Source: Cinclus cinclus | Lineage: Eukaryota > Chordata > Aves > Passeriformes > Cinclidae | NCBI RefSeq assembly: GCF_963662255.1 | Contig: NC_085052.1 | Span: 30,886,654 to 30,950,653, forward strand | Length of the DNA stretch: 64,000 nt | Reading direction: 5' to 3' | In this document: piece after piece, positions 24,941 to 34,935 of the stretch | Numbering within the stretch: the stretch's first letter is position 1 | Layout of the letters: every line of letters begins with the position of its first letter | Program-made: the position numbers and the translations under genes | Notes under the pieces: generated by a model | Told to the model about the DNA's origin: nothing | Database searches by the model: none | What the model saw: the letters and a program-made list of their open reading frames with translations, nothing else

Positions 24941-26540
24941 TAGATTTGCAGTGAGCGAGGAGGCAATCCAATATTTTTATTGTAAAATTTGAAATTTTTT
25001 ATTAATTTAAAATTATAGTTTCAAATAAGTTTCATGTGAAATGTCTGTTCTGACAGGCCTGCAAAGGAAAGATGTCAGGAATACATGTTGCTAGAGGATA
25101 ACTTTCCTAAACCCAGATTTGTCAACAGCAAACCAAAAGGCAAAAACCATGTGAAAATGTCATTTCCCAGTGGAACCAGTTCCTAATTGACACTTGTAGT
25201 CTGCAATGCCTGTTTCTCATTTAACAGCTTTCACAGCAGAGGTACTTAAACTTTCTCCCACGTTTTCTTGTTTAGTCTCATTTTCTTACTTTGACACACA
25301 GCAGAATCCTAAGGGGAAATGAAACAACAGCCCTGCTGCTTGTAAGCTGATGAAACCTTTCTTGGAGAATCAATCCAGAAGAAAACTTGATGTGATAGAC
25401 TGCAGTGGGCTCTATGCAAGGTTTACAAAGCAGTGTCTCAAAACATGTTGAATTTTTTTTTTTTCCCATGGAAAAGTCTCCAGGTAGAGCATGCAGTTAA
25501 TTTTCGGACTGAAATTTTAAAATTTGGTGAAGCAGATCCTTGCATGTTTTCAAAAGGAATTGCTATTTTCTCTCCCTTCCTGTTAAAAAAAACCTGCAGA
25601 TGTTGGGTGAGCTGATGGCAGTAAATAACACTATATTTTTGTGAGTATTTTAAACCTTCAGATAATAAAAAGGGGGATGATGGTGCTTTTTGAAAGGAAG
25701 GAAGTAAGGAGAAGATTTTACTTGATCTTGAAGAAGGTGGTTAAGGGAAGTGGTTTTGTGGAGGGGAAAGGCTTCTCAGGGTAGGCATGTTCCTTGAGCT
25801 TTTATTACTGGGAAAGGTGAAATTTTAGGTTTGTCCTCAGGAAATCCCTGCTGGCTCAGAGAGATGGCTCTCTGCTTGGCTGACTGTCTTGGCTCCCAGT
25901 TTGTTATCTGACTCCTGTGGTTCAATTCTGGGATTATGGCAGGCAGGGGAAGAGCCTGGAGGCAACTGTTTGGGCACAATTACATAGAGCACCTGTCCTG
26001 ACAGGAAAGAACTGCACCTCAGACCTGGGATGACATTGCTCAGGTCAGAGCAGATTCCCTATTCAAGGGGCTCTTCAGCTAGCCATGACTTTTTCCAGGC
26101 TCCTTAGGGTTTTCCTGGGATACTGTACCTTTAATTCTTCTTGTAGGGAACGCACACATCCCAAGCAGCTGATCTGGGGTCCCCTGGATGTCCTGCCTGG
26201 CAAAAGGTTGTGCTCAATACTGCAAAACCCAAAGGTGTCTACAAGTCTGGACCTTAGATTTCTAGGCCTCAAATCAGAAAAAAATTGCATGAATGACTTA
26301 ACATGAATCAGCTCTTGGTGATGACCTGTTCTTGGTGATGAATGTAATTATTTTCCTTTTTCTGCTCTTCAGCTGGCCACTGTAGGGTTTCAAATTATTA
26401 ATGTTTTATGACCATTTTTTTCTCCTCTTTCCTGCTTCTGTCCTTCATCATACTGCTTTCTCCCTTTGGCTGAAGGTTCTGTAGAGAACCTATATCTGGT
26501 TTTTATACTGCTGTGCAGCACTCTGCTACCTCATTTGTCT
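24941..26540. other. Unassigned, partly AT-rich noncoding DNA
   Basis: The segment 24960-25060 is very AT-rich. A T12 run lies near 25453-25464. The frames at 26075-26290 (minus) and 26085-26306 (plus) are mirror overlaps without recognisable content. Confidence 0.5.
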
Positions 26541-26558
26541 GTTTGTTTGTTTGTTTGT
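26541..26558 (+). repeat. (GTTT)4 microsatellite
   Basis: Four perfect GTTT units plus GT, in a wider T/G-rich context that begins near 26533. Confidence 0.9.
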
Positions 26559-27647
26559 CATTAAACTATGCATGTGTTTCATGTGGGCTATTTCTTTGTG
26601 CCTTTTGACTCCTGTTTTTTAAATTAGCAAGATAGCAAAGTCAGTGCTAGCTTTTTCCTGCTTACAGATTCAAAGAGTGAGTACTCAATTGGCCACCTGA
26701 AATGCAAAGTTACTTGCAGGTCTTTTCATGTAAATATGCAGGTTTAAAATCCACATGCCATAGAAGAACTTAAAGAGAGTCTTTTCCTAGCGATATAGAA
26801 TATAGGTAGTGCCATTAGCTTGTTTAGATGAATGCCAGATCAAACCAGAAAAATACCTCCAAACTCATCTTCCACTCTGAAGTAATTTTGTATGTGACTG
26901 CTTTGTTTTTTCTGTTTACAAAAATATCTTTCATCTTTTTATTCCTTTCACTGAAAGACATTTCACTTGTTTGAAGGCCCTTGATCACCACAATCAAACT
27001 GGATGGCAGTGACAGCTTCTGTGCACAGGAGCCTTGTCGTGTCCTCGTGTGCTTGCTTTGAGGCTCACCTAATTTAAGGTGAAAAAAGAGTTTTGGGCTG
27101 CCTCCTGCACCACATTTGTGTCTAAACTTCCAGAGTTTGTGTTGTGTGCATTCCTGGAAGCAGAAAGGCAGCAGTGGATAGAGTACATGTAGGGTGAAGG
27201 TGTTTTGGCACAAACTAAATCCATTCAGCTACCAAGGGAAAGGTCTCACCTTTTTCTGTTGGCTTTTAGCCCATGTTTCAAATTCTCCCAGCTGTCAATG
27301 CCTGCCTTCACACATCTGGCTGAAAGATAGTCTGTTTCTTTGAAGTTTAGCAATTTAATCCAGGTTTTAGATTACGTTATCCGATGTAAATTTTCATGTT
27401 GATTGGGATGCTCCCTTTCAAGGACTGACCTCAAATGCTGAAGTGGTATGTGCAGCAGGGGCTGGCCTGTGTTTCAGTAGGACCCCAGCCCTAGAAAAGC
27501 TGAGGTGTATGTTCAACCACCCCTGACTTTGGCAGAACTCCCAAGATTCAGACAGAGGGGCAGAGCGTGTACGTACAATCAGTGCCTAAAATTTCACTTG
27601 GGGTTTGTCAGAGTATTTAGCTCAGCTGCCTCATATTACACAATCTA

Positions 27648-27678
<31 letters not shown>

Positions 27679-28380
27679 GAGAAACCCTAAAAACAAAAAC
27701 CCAGTGCTTCCTTCTGCTTCAGTAAGAGGAAAAGAACTTCTGCAGTGCCTCCTTTCATGGGAAACATCTGCAGTCCTTTTACAATCACAGCTACCTTTAA
27801 GAAGACTCCCCACGCTGCAGAGAGTCCCAGCAACAGGCATTTTAGCAAATGCATTTTCTGTTAATTTGAAAGGAGCACACCAGTAATTCACCCGCCTTTT
27901 ATCAGCTCTTGCAGTTTGTTTTGTTTTTCTTGTAAAGTTTGGCACGTTTTCATCCGCACATCTTACACTTAGTTATTTCTCCTGAGAGCTCCCTTGTTTC
28001 ACCTTTCAAACAGGGACTCTTGGTTTTGCTGAAATCTGGTCTGTAGGTGGCCACAATTGGAGCTGTTAAGAATTTATCTTATAAACAAGAAGCTCCCTCC
28101 TGCTGTGAAGACAATTTGATAATATTATATGCACAACTGAATGTGAATCCTGCCTTTAAAAGGCAGTCATAGTTTTAAAGGGAAGGGAAACTGGCCTCTC
28201 TTATCCTGAAACAAGGGGATTTTCCAAGGTTGTCTTTTCAGTAGTGTGAAATGTCTTGACTTTCACTGAAATACAGTCAATTTCAGGTGGAATTCCTTTA
28301 TACTTTATTTTGACAACCACTGAGGGAAAAGGTTCAGGGCTAAATCTGAGATCTATGTCTTGTGCATTTTAAAACTAAAA
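26559..28380. other. Unassigned noncoding DNA
   Basis: No gene is recognised. A 129-codon minus-strand frame (26824-27213) lacks recognisable features. An A/C-rich simple-sequence patch lies at 27647-27701. Confidence 0.5.
27647..27701 (+). repeat. A-rich simple sequence (AAAAC / AAAC)n
   Basis: A run of A separated by single C residues, passing from AAAAC units to AAAC units and then into a looser A-rich stretch. Confidence 0.85.
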
Positions 28381-29760
28381 GCTCAGTGAATACTCTTCAT
28401 GGAATTTATCCATGTGTGAATAACATGTGAGCAATTAAAAAATGAAGTGATTGGCTTACTTTGGCCTGAGACTAAAAAAAAGTAGCCTTAGCAAGAAAAT
28501 GTGATGCTTTAAATTGCCACACAGCCCTAACAAATATTTCTCTGCCAGTGATTCCCTATCCTTGCAAAAAATATACAGGATGGCTGTTGCAGAAGTAATT
28601 GGAAATGTAAAGAAGTAATACTGAAATTTGAAATGCTCCTTCTCTCAGTTTTCAACACAGACATAACTTAAAATAAGACTTTGATTATTTGATGTAAATA
28701 TAGAGGCTTATTTAATTGTTGAAACAACTGACTAACCAAGCAACTCCCTGCCCCAGCTATGCTGTGAAGGGAGGTTTTACATCCTGTGCTCTTTCAGTTT
28801 TCCAGAGTTGAATAACTGCTGGAAAAATGGAGCCAAGAGCGTTCACATTGTGTATATAAATCAGTGATTTGCATCCGATTTGCCAGGTTCTAATTTACTA
28901 ATTAGCAAATGCTATTTAAATGTGTCTAAACTTCAATTTCAAATTAGTATGTGTGGTAAAAGAAACAAGCTAATTGAAAGCAGGCAAATTAAGGTTCACA
29001 TGAAACCGTATCTATTACTAAAGGATCTGTTCTCTCAGTCATAGAATCCCTTCCCATTTGCCTGAGCACAGAGAAGGGGGGTGACAGTAGTGCTGGAAGT
29101 CACAGCTCCTGCTTGTGCTGGGGATTTCTGCTCCATGGTATTGGTACAAAATGCATCAGTACAGTTGTGTAATACACTCTTAGAATCTGGGCTACAACAA
29201 ACTAGCCTTTGCCCCTGAAGTATTCTTGGAAACACTTTTAGTCATTTTTATATATTGAGAGAATATAATACCATGTTTAACATTTTACTTACTCATATTA
29301 TGAAATGAAGTGCTCCAGTTAATTAGCAAAATATAATGCATTTTCTGCTTTCTATCACTGGGGAATAGCATTGAGTGTCAAAGAATGTATCAACCTTTAT
29401 TATCATGCCCAAATGTGATTATAGAGCTACTGAAATGCACCTTAGAATTCTAATTTCTTTTTCGTTCTAAGTTTTCAATAATAACTGCAGACATGCCATT
29501 CTGGCTTGTACATTACATTTACAAATTATCTGTTACAAGACTACTACAAATATAAGACCATAATTTAAAGAGCAATTTTGGTCAGATGTCAGAGACCCAG
29601 CCCAAAACTGTCATTCAAAAGTAATGAAGAAATTAGTACAGTTCAGTTTGGTATGAAATCTCAATTAATATTCAATCAAATCTTGTTAGGCAAGCTGCAG
29701 CAGAAATGTGTATATATTGAGGCTGAAGCCCTGTAATCACCAAGTTCAGGGGAAATTACA
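28381..29760. promoter_or_regulatory. AT-rich, repeat-free stretch, possible conserved noncoding DNA
   Basis: About 1.4 kb of AT-rich sequence without recognised transposons or sizeable open frames; the only frame of 60 or more codons is 29035-29235. It holds a perfect octamer ATTTGCAT at 28867-28874, the palindromic homeodomain-type word CTAATTAG at 28898-28905, and further TAATT words up to about 29000. Such clustering is typical of vertebrate enhancers, but conservation is not tested here. Confidence 0.3.
28867..28905 (+). promoter_or_regulatory. POU octamer plus homeodomain palindrome cluster
   Basis: ATTTGCAT (28867-28874) is the exact reverse complement of the POU-factor octamer ATGCAAAT. 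CTAATTAG (28898-28905) is a perfect palindrome that fits paired homeodomain half-sites. They lie 23 bp apart in AT-rich, repeat-free DNA. The motif match is seen directly; any function is inference. Confidence 0.35.
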
Positions 29761-30742
29761 ACCCCTTAGTATATTTAATAATAAGTTCTTTTCCTCATGA
29801 ACTGATTATGCCAGCAAAGATAACCAGAGGAGGTGCTGGGTCCTTGAAAAGAGAGTGGGAAGGACATTGGGTCTTAGCCAAAGCCAGGAAAAGATGTATT
29901 TGCCTAATTAAGGGGGGAAAAAAAAAACCAAAAAAGAAACTGAGTAAAGAAACCACCTTCCTTACTTGCTCTCTGAGTTTACAGGTTTTATTCACCCTTG
30001 TGAAGGAGCCAAGAATGAAAACATCCAGCAGCACCAAGAAGAAACAGATATTTAAGTTTTCCTTTCCTTGGAGCTTTGACCAGGAAGATGATGGCAAGAA
30101 TATCAGGAGCCAAAGACTGCTGCTCACTTTTTGTCTCTGCAGTGATGAGAAGGGAACTGCTATTGCAGTCTGAACACTTCCCAGGTTAAACATGAAATGC
30201 TGTACTTCTGGGAAGGGAGCACCAAGCCATGGGTAAACACTGGTGTAAGTTTGATTGATAGACTTAGCACTGAAAATGTTTGTGCTCATCTTATGGCACC
30301 ATACATAGCACTTCTTGGGGATGTGGAGAAGCTTTCTTGGAGTCTGCAGGATCTTGATCTCACTTATATTTCCCCCTCTCATATATCTTGTACATTTTGC
30401 AGTTCTGCTGCACAAAAGAGAACTTTACCATTCTGTCTTTTTCTTGCAAGGAACAGGTTAAGAACTTCTGGCTAAAAATTCTTTCTGTTTTAAATTTTAG
30501 GGCCATCTGTATTTGCCACAGGTTTGTTAGAGTTTGTTGCTCCCTCTGGAAGCAGAAGATCTGAAAGCAAGGATCTCAAGCAATATCTGTTGGGCACTGG
30601 ACCCATTTCCTCTTCCAAGCCCTAAGTTCTATAACTGCAAAACTGAGAAGTTGTGCAAACTTGGTATGTGGGGAAACTATGTGTCTTTTTACTTTTTAAT
30701 TTTTTTTAATTTATTTTTTTAATCAAATGTCTCTATTTAAGG
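29761..30742. other. Unassigned DNA containing a 206-codon minus-strand frame
   Basis: The minus-strand frame 29795-30415 is the longest open frame outside simple repeats (206 codons). Its product is rich in Ser, Leu and Phe, with a hydrophobic patch near residues 125-137 and a Phe-run near residues 160-165. The Phe-run comes from an A-rich tract on the plus strand (29912-29937). I recognise no domain and no splice or promoter context. A plus-strand frame at 29808-30173 overlaps it. A chance frame or a decayed transposon segment are both likelier than a gene. Confidence 0.3.
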
Positions 30743-31328
30743 TGTTATGGTTTTGGTTCAACCAGCTGGAAACACCAATTTTGTGTAGTGGTTTTGGTTC
30801 TCCAATTTGAAATTTCCCAACCAATGCACCAACTTATGTCACAGATTTAGCATTGGCTAAATCTCCGGTGCATCCACTAGAATTATTTACTCATTTCCTG
30901 CTGTGAGATAGGATTAGGAGAAAGGCAAAACAAGCTCAAACTTTAAAGGATACAAAGAAAACTTTTATTACTAGAAACTATAAGGAAGAATAATAAAAAT
31001 CAGAATAAAACTGTTAGAACACTTCTCCTCCCCCCACAACTTCTTTTCTTTCCCACTGACAATGTACAGAAAGAAATCAGTCAGTTTACCATCTTTTAAA
31101 AAAAAGGCTTTCACCCATTTACTTGGGAGAGGTGACTTCTCTCTTCCATCTATGGAGATTTCCACACAAAAAGCAGTTTTCTTGTGGCCTCAATGTTACA
31201 GTGAATCAGCTGCCTGGGAGAATGGAAATCTGATCGCTGTAAAAAAATCCCTTCCTCGACTTCAGTTTTCCCACAACTATTATTGAGGATCATATCAATT
31301 TATGGAGCACACTTCAAGGATTATAACA
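30743..31328 (-). mobile_element. LTR-like stretch of an endogenous retrovirus (possible solo LTR)
   Basis: Read on the minus strand, the segment ends in ...CCATAACA and can be bounded by TGTTA/TAACA inverted ends. It carries a polyadenylation signal (AATAAA) near 30967-30972, about 225 bases before that end. The stretch from about 30980 down to 30743, including the CTCACAGCAGGAAATGAGT block, resembles avian ERVL-type LTRs that I recall only loosely. No target-site duplication matches the chosen ends, so the far boundary near 31328 is uncertain and the LTR may continue beyond the TTCTCC array. No retroviral reading frame is recognised beside it, so a solo or fragmentary LTR is the best reading. 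Confidence 0.4.
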
Positions 31329-31369
31329 GTTCAAACAAAAACTCTCTTCATCTTTGAAAGAAGAGGTCA

Positions 31370-31503
31370 CCTTCTCCTCCTTCTCCTTCTCCTTCTCCTT
31401 CTCCTTCTCCTTCTCCTTCTCCTTCTCCTTCTCCTTCTCCTTCTCCTTCTCCTTCTCCTTCTCCTTCTCCTTCTCCTTCTCCTTCTCCTTCTCCTTCTTT
31501 TTT
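31370..31503 (+). repeat. Homopyrimidine tract with (TTCTCC)19
   Basis: A 134-base run of pure pyrimidines contains 19 perfect TTCTCC hexamers at 31381-31494, flanked by imperfect units and a T-rich end. Its open frames read as poly-Leu or Ser-Phe repeats and are artefacts of the repeat. Mirror-symmetric homopurine/homopyrimidine tracts of this length can adopt triplex (H-DNA) structure. The purine strand is (GGAGAA)n. Confidence 0.98.
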
Positions 31504-34462
31504 GTCTTCTACTTCCCTGGGGGACAGCAGGAATTTTCATCTCCTATCTATTCAAACTTATGGGATCACAGCCATCAACATCTGCTTACTGTAACACCAA
31601 GGTCTCTGCTCATAACTTTAATCTCTATGTGTTATAGGGAAACAGGAATCTCTTCTCCATAGCTTAAAAAAAAAAAAAAAAGAGAATTTTCAGTCCATGA
31701 ACTCTCCTCCTTCCCTCATCTGAAAAACTAGTGTTTTTTCCTTACCCATGGAAACAGCATTTTAATCATGGAGAAAATATGAAACAAGACTTAAAACATT
31801 TGGTTAATGCTGGAAGTTAATTGTGAATGTTGGACCCCCATATTTGATTATAGTTGATTGGAATATGTGGCTCCCCACTAGCCTTGTTTATGAATTTGGT
31901 TTCTCTCACAGGCTTGGTACTTCTTCGTCAAATTGTGATTCTTTTTTAATTTTTTTTTTCTGGTGTGGGCTTCTCATGACTTCGTCCAATTCTTTCCACC
32001 TCCACAATGACCTGAAAATCCAAGGACTGATACAGGCCAAGAAATATGAGGTTTTCACATCAGATGCCCACATTTTATTGATTTTTGCTTTGCCTCAAGC
32101 AAAAAGTAATTGTATTAAGAACTTTTACAAAGCCTGGGTGTTATTTCCATCCACTGTTGTGTGTCCTGGGGACAAGTCAGAGTAGCTCAATTCCCCTTCT
32201 GCAGAAGGGGAACTACCATGAAGTGAAACACATATAGTGAATTTCAATGAAAGAATGACAGGGTCCTTGCCCCTGGGACTGTACCAGAGCAATCAATGGA
32301 AAACATTCTCACAGGGCCTACAAATACTGCTAAGTTAAAATTAAAAGCACTAAAGTCCTTGTGTTGTGGGACACCAAGAGAAGAAAATTGTAGTGCTTCA
32401 TACAGTGTGACACCAGAATAGATCTCCAGAGCAAATTTGTTCCTTTTTTTTACCCACTTGTCTTTGTAGCTTTGGTTTGATTTTTGTAGCTCACCCTCCA
32501 GCTTTGTAATTATTTTCTTTTTTCCTAATTTTGCCTCCTTAGCTACTGCTGACTATGGCCCTGGTTAAAAGAGCATGTGTTCTTATATCTCTTGCAGGAC
32601 CTCTCCAAGATCCTGTTATCCAGGCTGTATGGTTTCTTGTGGTGCCCAAGGGAAGCCTGCTTAGAACTGGCATTGAATGAAATTTAGTGTCAAGACACCA
32701 GTTTAGGAAATTGTCCATAAGGCAATCATGAGGTCTGTTGCAAAAAGGTCTGTTTTCAGGGCTTAGAAAAAATACCTGCTGCCTGTAAAATCCCAGAAAA
32801 TAGGTCTTGGAACTCTCCAGCTGTCTTTGGGATTTCCATCGATGCACAGAGGCACTTGGATATGTATATACACACAACATAGACACAATTTGCATGAATA
32901 ATTTTCTGTTGCGCCAATGTCAGCAAGTGTTAGCAAGACAAATTCACCTTTACCACTTTATCAGGATTTGAAGCCATCAGTCCTTAGTTCACAGAACTAT
33001 TTCTGATTCAGGCCTCTGCTGAACAAGGTTTTCAACATGATTTTCTCTCCTGGGCTTTGTGGTCCTTAGAAGGATCGCAGCTAAGGAAGTGAAACTTCTG
33101 GATGTTTTCCAGTCACAGCCTTCACCTGTCTACAAGATTCACCTCCCTTCAAATGAATTTAGATGCCCTTAGAAGGTGGGAAGGCCTTTGGCACAACCTT
33201 GAACTGTCTGGCAGTGCAAGGTTGACTTATGTGGAGGGTGGTCTAATCTGTTCAGTGTTCAATCTCGAAACCTGTCAGAACTGTGAGTGTTCTGAGGCGT
33301 AACTAAAGCCAACAGTGACTTGCAGATCTGTGAGCAGCAAAGCAGTTTAGGTTTGAAGGGGAGACAGACTTGAGGACTGCAGTCTGGACTGCTGTGACTT
33401 ACCTGAATGTCTGTCTAACATCCATTTTTCTGCTTTGAGCAGTGAATTTTGTACACCTGTTCCAGCAGCTTGGATATACTTCATCACCCATCTCCCTTGT
33501 AGCCATGCCCAATTTCATTAATCCTGTTCTTTTAACTGAAAATTCAGTCTCTGTGTTCTTGAGATGCCTCCAAGAAGTAATCTGGAGCTCCAAGAAGCCG
33601 TAATGTTACTCATTAAAGGACACCATTTTCTCTGTGATTGCTGCTAAAGTGACAATGGACGGATCACCTGCACAGTGGTAGTTTTGGGTAAAATACATAA
33701 TTTTTCTTTTCCCTTCATGTAGGTGGTAGAAAGAGAAATGTCAACTTGCAGAATATTTTCAACCCTATAGGAATGGCATTGAGTGTCTGGGAGGAGTTTC
33801 TTACCAGATAGCGTTCAGAAAATGTGTTGTAATGGCTCTTTCACTAAGGAGAGTATTTTTTTTGCATGTATGATTCCAGCACCAAATCAATCACCAGCTG
33901 GCATGAACTGTCATAATGATAAAGAAGTGAGGAAATGAGCACTAAAATATCATAAAACACAGATATTATAAAGGCAAACCAGCAGCCTTGATTCCTATAT
34001 ATATATTTATAGATATATATATATTACATTGCAGGGCCAATATAATTCTTTACATCTCTTATTCCCCCTTATTTATCTCCCTCGCCAGAACAAGTAAGTC
34101 AAGGATTTTATTAATTCCAAAGAAATAGAAAGAAATGTTCTAAAAGCTTTCTGTCCATAAAGGGAGAGACATAAATTGCTGCTTCTTGATCCAGGCTTGA
34201 TTTTTCCTGCTCATGGGAAGGAGCCCAGGTATCAGTGTTACCCTGCCCACTAAGATTGTCAAATGTGGGAAAGTAACACACAAACATAAGAAATCCAAAA
34301 TAATTTGGTTGTAATAATTTTCCTTATCTTTGTATATTGCGTACAAATTATTTTTGTGATACTCATGTTTCAGAGTTGGATAACTTTAACTTTTGTGCAA
34401 GAAGAAATATATATTTTCCACCCAGATTAACTTTTTTGTATGCAATTTTACCTACTGCCCAA
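31504..34462. other. Unassigned noncoding DNA, may begin with more LTR-derived sequence
   Basis: The first few hundred bases after the pyrimidine tract could belong to the same LTR or retroviral insertion as 30743-31328, but I cannot show it. A 16-A run lies at 31666-31681. Frames of 120 and 118 codons (31823-32185 plus, 32539-32895 minus) have no recognisable domain. An alternating TA stretch lies at 33996-34026. Confidence 0.4.
33996..34026. repeat. Alternating TA-rich microsatellite
   Basis: About 31 bases of mostly alternating T and A, interrupted by TTTATAGA in the middle. It can form a hairpin. Confidence 0.9.
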
Positions 34463-34477
34463 GGGGGGGGGGGGGGG
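34463..34477 (+). repeat. G15 homopolymer
   Basis: Fifteen uninterrupted G, preceded by CCCAA and followed by AAACC. It is flanked by ordinary AT-rich DNA. Homopolymer length is often misread by sequencers. Confidence 0.95.
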
Positions 34478-34791
34478 AAACCTTTTCTTACACTGTTCAG
34501 AGGCACTGGGAGAATCTGAGCATTCCCTTATAGAGAAATGTGTGACTTGTCTAAACACCAGGTATGGTCGGTCCATCTGTGCACAGAAGGAGCAGAGCAT
34601 GATACAGCAGGAAATACAGAGATACTTATGAGAACTGTATTTCAGAAGGTGAAAGTGAAATTGTGAACTTTGTGTTGAAATAAAGAGAGTGCCAGAATCT
34701 TTTCCAAAAAATGGGATTTGTTTTTTGTTGTACCAAGTTGAAATTCTAATAATTGGTTTATTTTAATTGCAAACCGTGGTACAGTGTTCAA
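34478..34791. other. Unassigned noncoding DNA
   Basis: Nothing is recognised between the G15 run and the SINE. A 63-codon frame that passes through the G run (34440-34631) is an artefact. Confidence 0.5.
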
Positions 34792-34798
34792 TGAAACC
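34792..34798 (+). repeat. Target-site duplication, left copy (TGAAACC)
   Basis: TGAAACC directly precedes the tRNA-like head of the SINE and is repeated exactly at 34929-34935 directly after its tail. This identifies the insertion boundaries. Confidence 0.8.
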
Positions 34799-34928
34799 CT
34801 GAGATTAGCTCAGCTGGTCAGAGCATGGTGCTGATAACACTAAGGTTGTAAGTTTGATCCCTGTACAGGCCATTCACTTTAGAGTTGGACTTGGTCCTTG
34901 TGGGTCCCTTCCAACTCAGAATATTCTG
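34799..34928 (+). mobile_element. tRNA-Ile-derived SINE with CR1-like tail (TguSINE1-like)
   Basis: Positions 34799-34872 align with a tRNA-Ile gene: D-arm TAGCTCAGCTGG, anticodon-arm context CTGATAAC (GAT anticodon), T-arm GTTTGATCC and acceptor end close to GGCCA. CpG sites of the parent tRNA have mutated to TG or CA. From about 34884 the element continues as a CR1-type 3' end, with GTTGGACTTGG, CCTTGTGGGTCCCTTCCAAC and a terminal ATTCTG. This head-and-tail architecture is that of the songbird SINE first named from zebra finch, which depends on a CR1 LINE for mobility. The 7-bp duplications on both sides show that the copy is complete at both ends. It is not a functional tRNA gene because the acceptor stem no longer pairs. 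Confidence 0.9.
34806..34860 (+). promoter_or_regulatory. Internal RNA polymerase III promoter of the SINE (A and B boxes)
   Basis: The A box TAGCTCAGCTGG lies at 34806-34817 and the B-box-like GTTTGATCC at 34852-34860. The B box differs from the GTTCGA core by a C-to-T change at its CpG, so promoter activity is probably reduced. Confidence 0.7.
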
Positions 34929-34935
34929 TGAAACC
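34929..34935 (+). repeat. Target-site duplication, right copy (TGAAACC)
   Basis: An exact copy of 34792-34798, directly after the ATTCTG end of the SINE tail. Confidence 0.8.

Noticed and set aside
29039..29060. TCATAGAATC start resembling a minus-strand CR1 end
   Set aside because: Only ten bases match and the following sequence does not continue as CR1.
31302..31662. Poly-Leu and Ser-Phe open frames
   Set aside because: They are produced by the (TTCTCC)19 repeat in two phases, and the flanks show no coding character.
34799..34872. A functional tRNA-Ile gene
   Set aside because: The acceptor stem no longer pairs, the B box is mutated, and the sequence continues without a break into a CR1-like tail framed by target-site duplications, so it is a SINE head.
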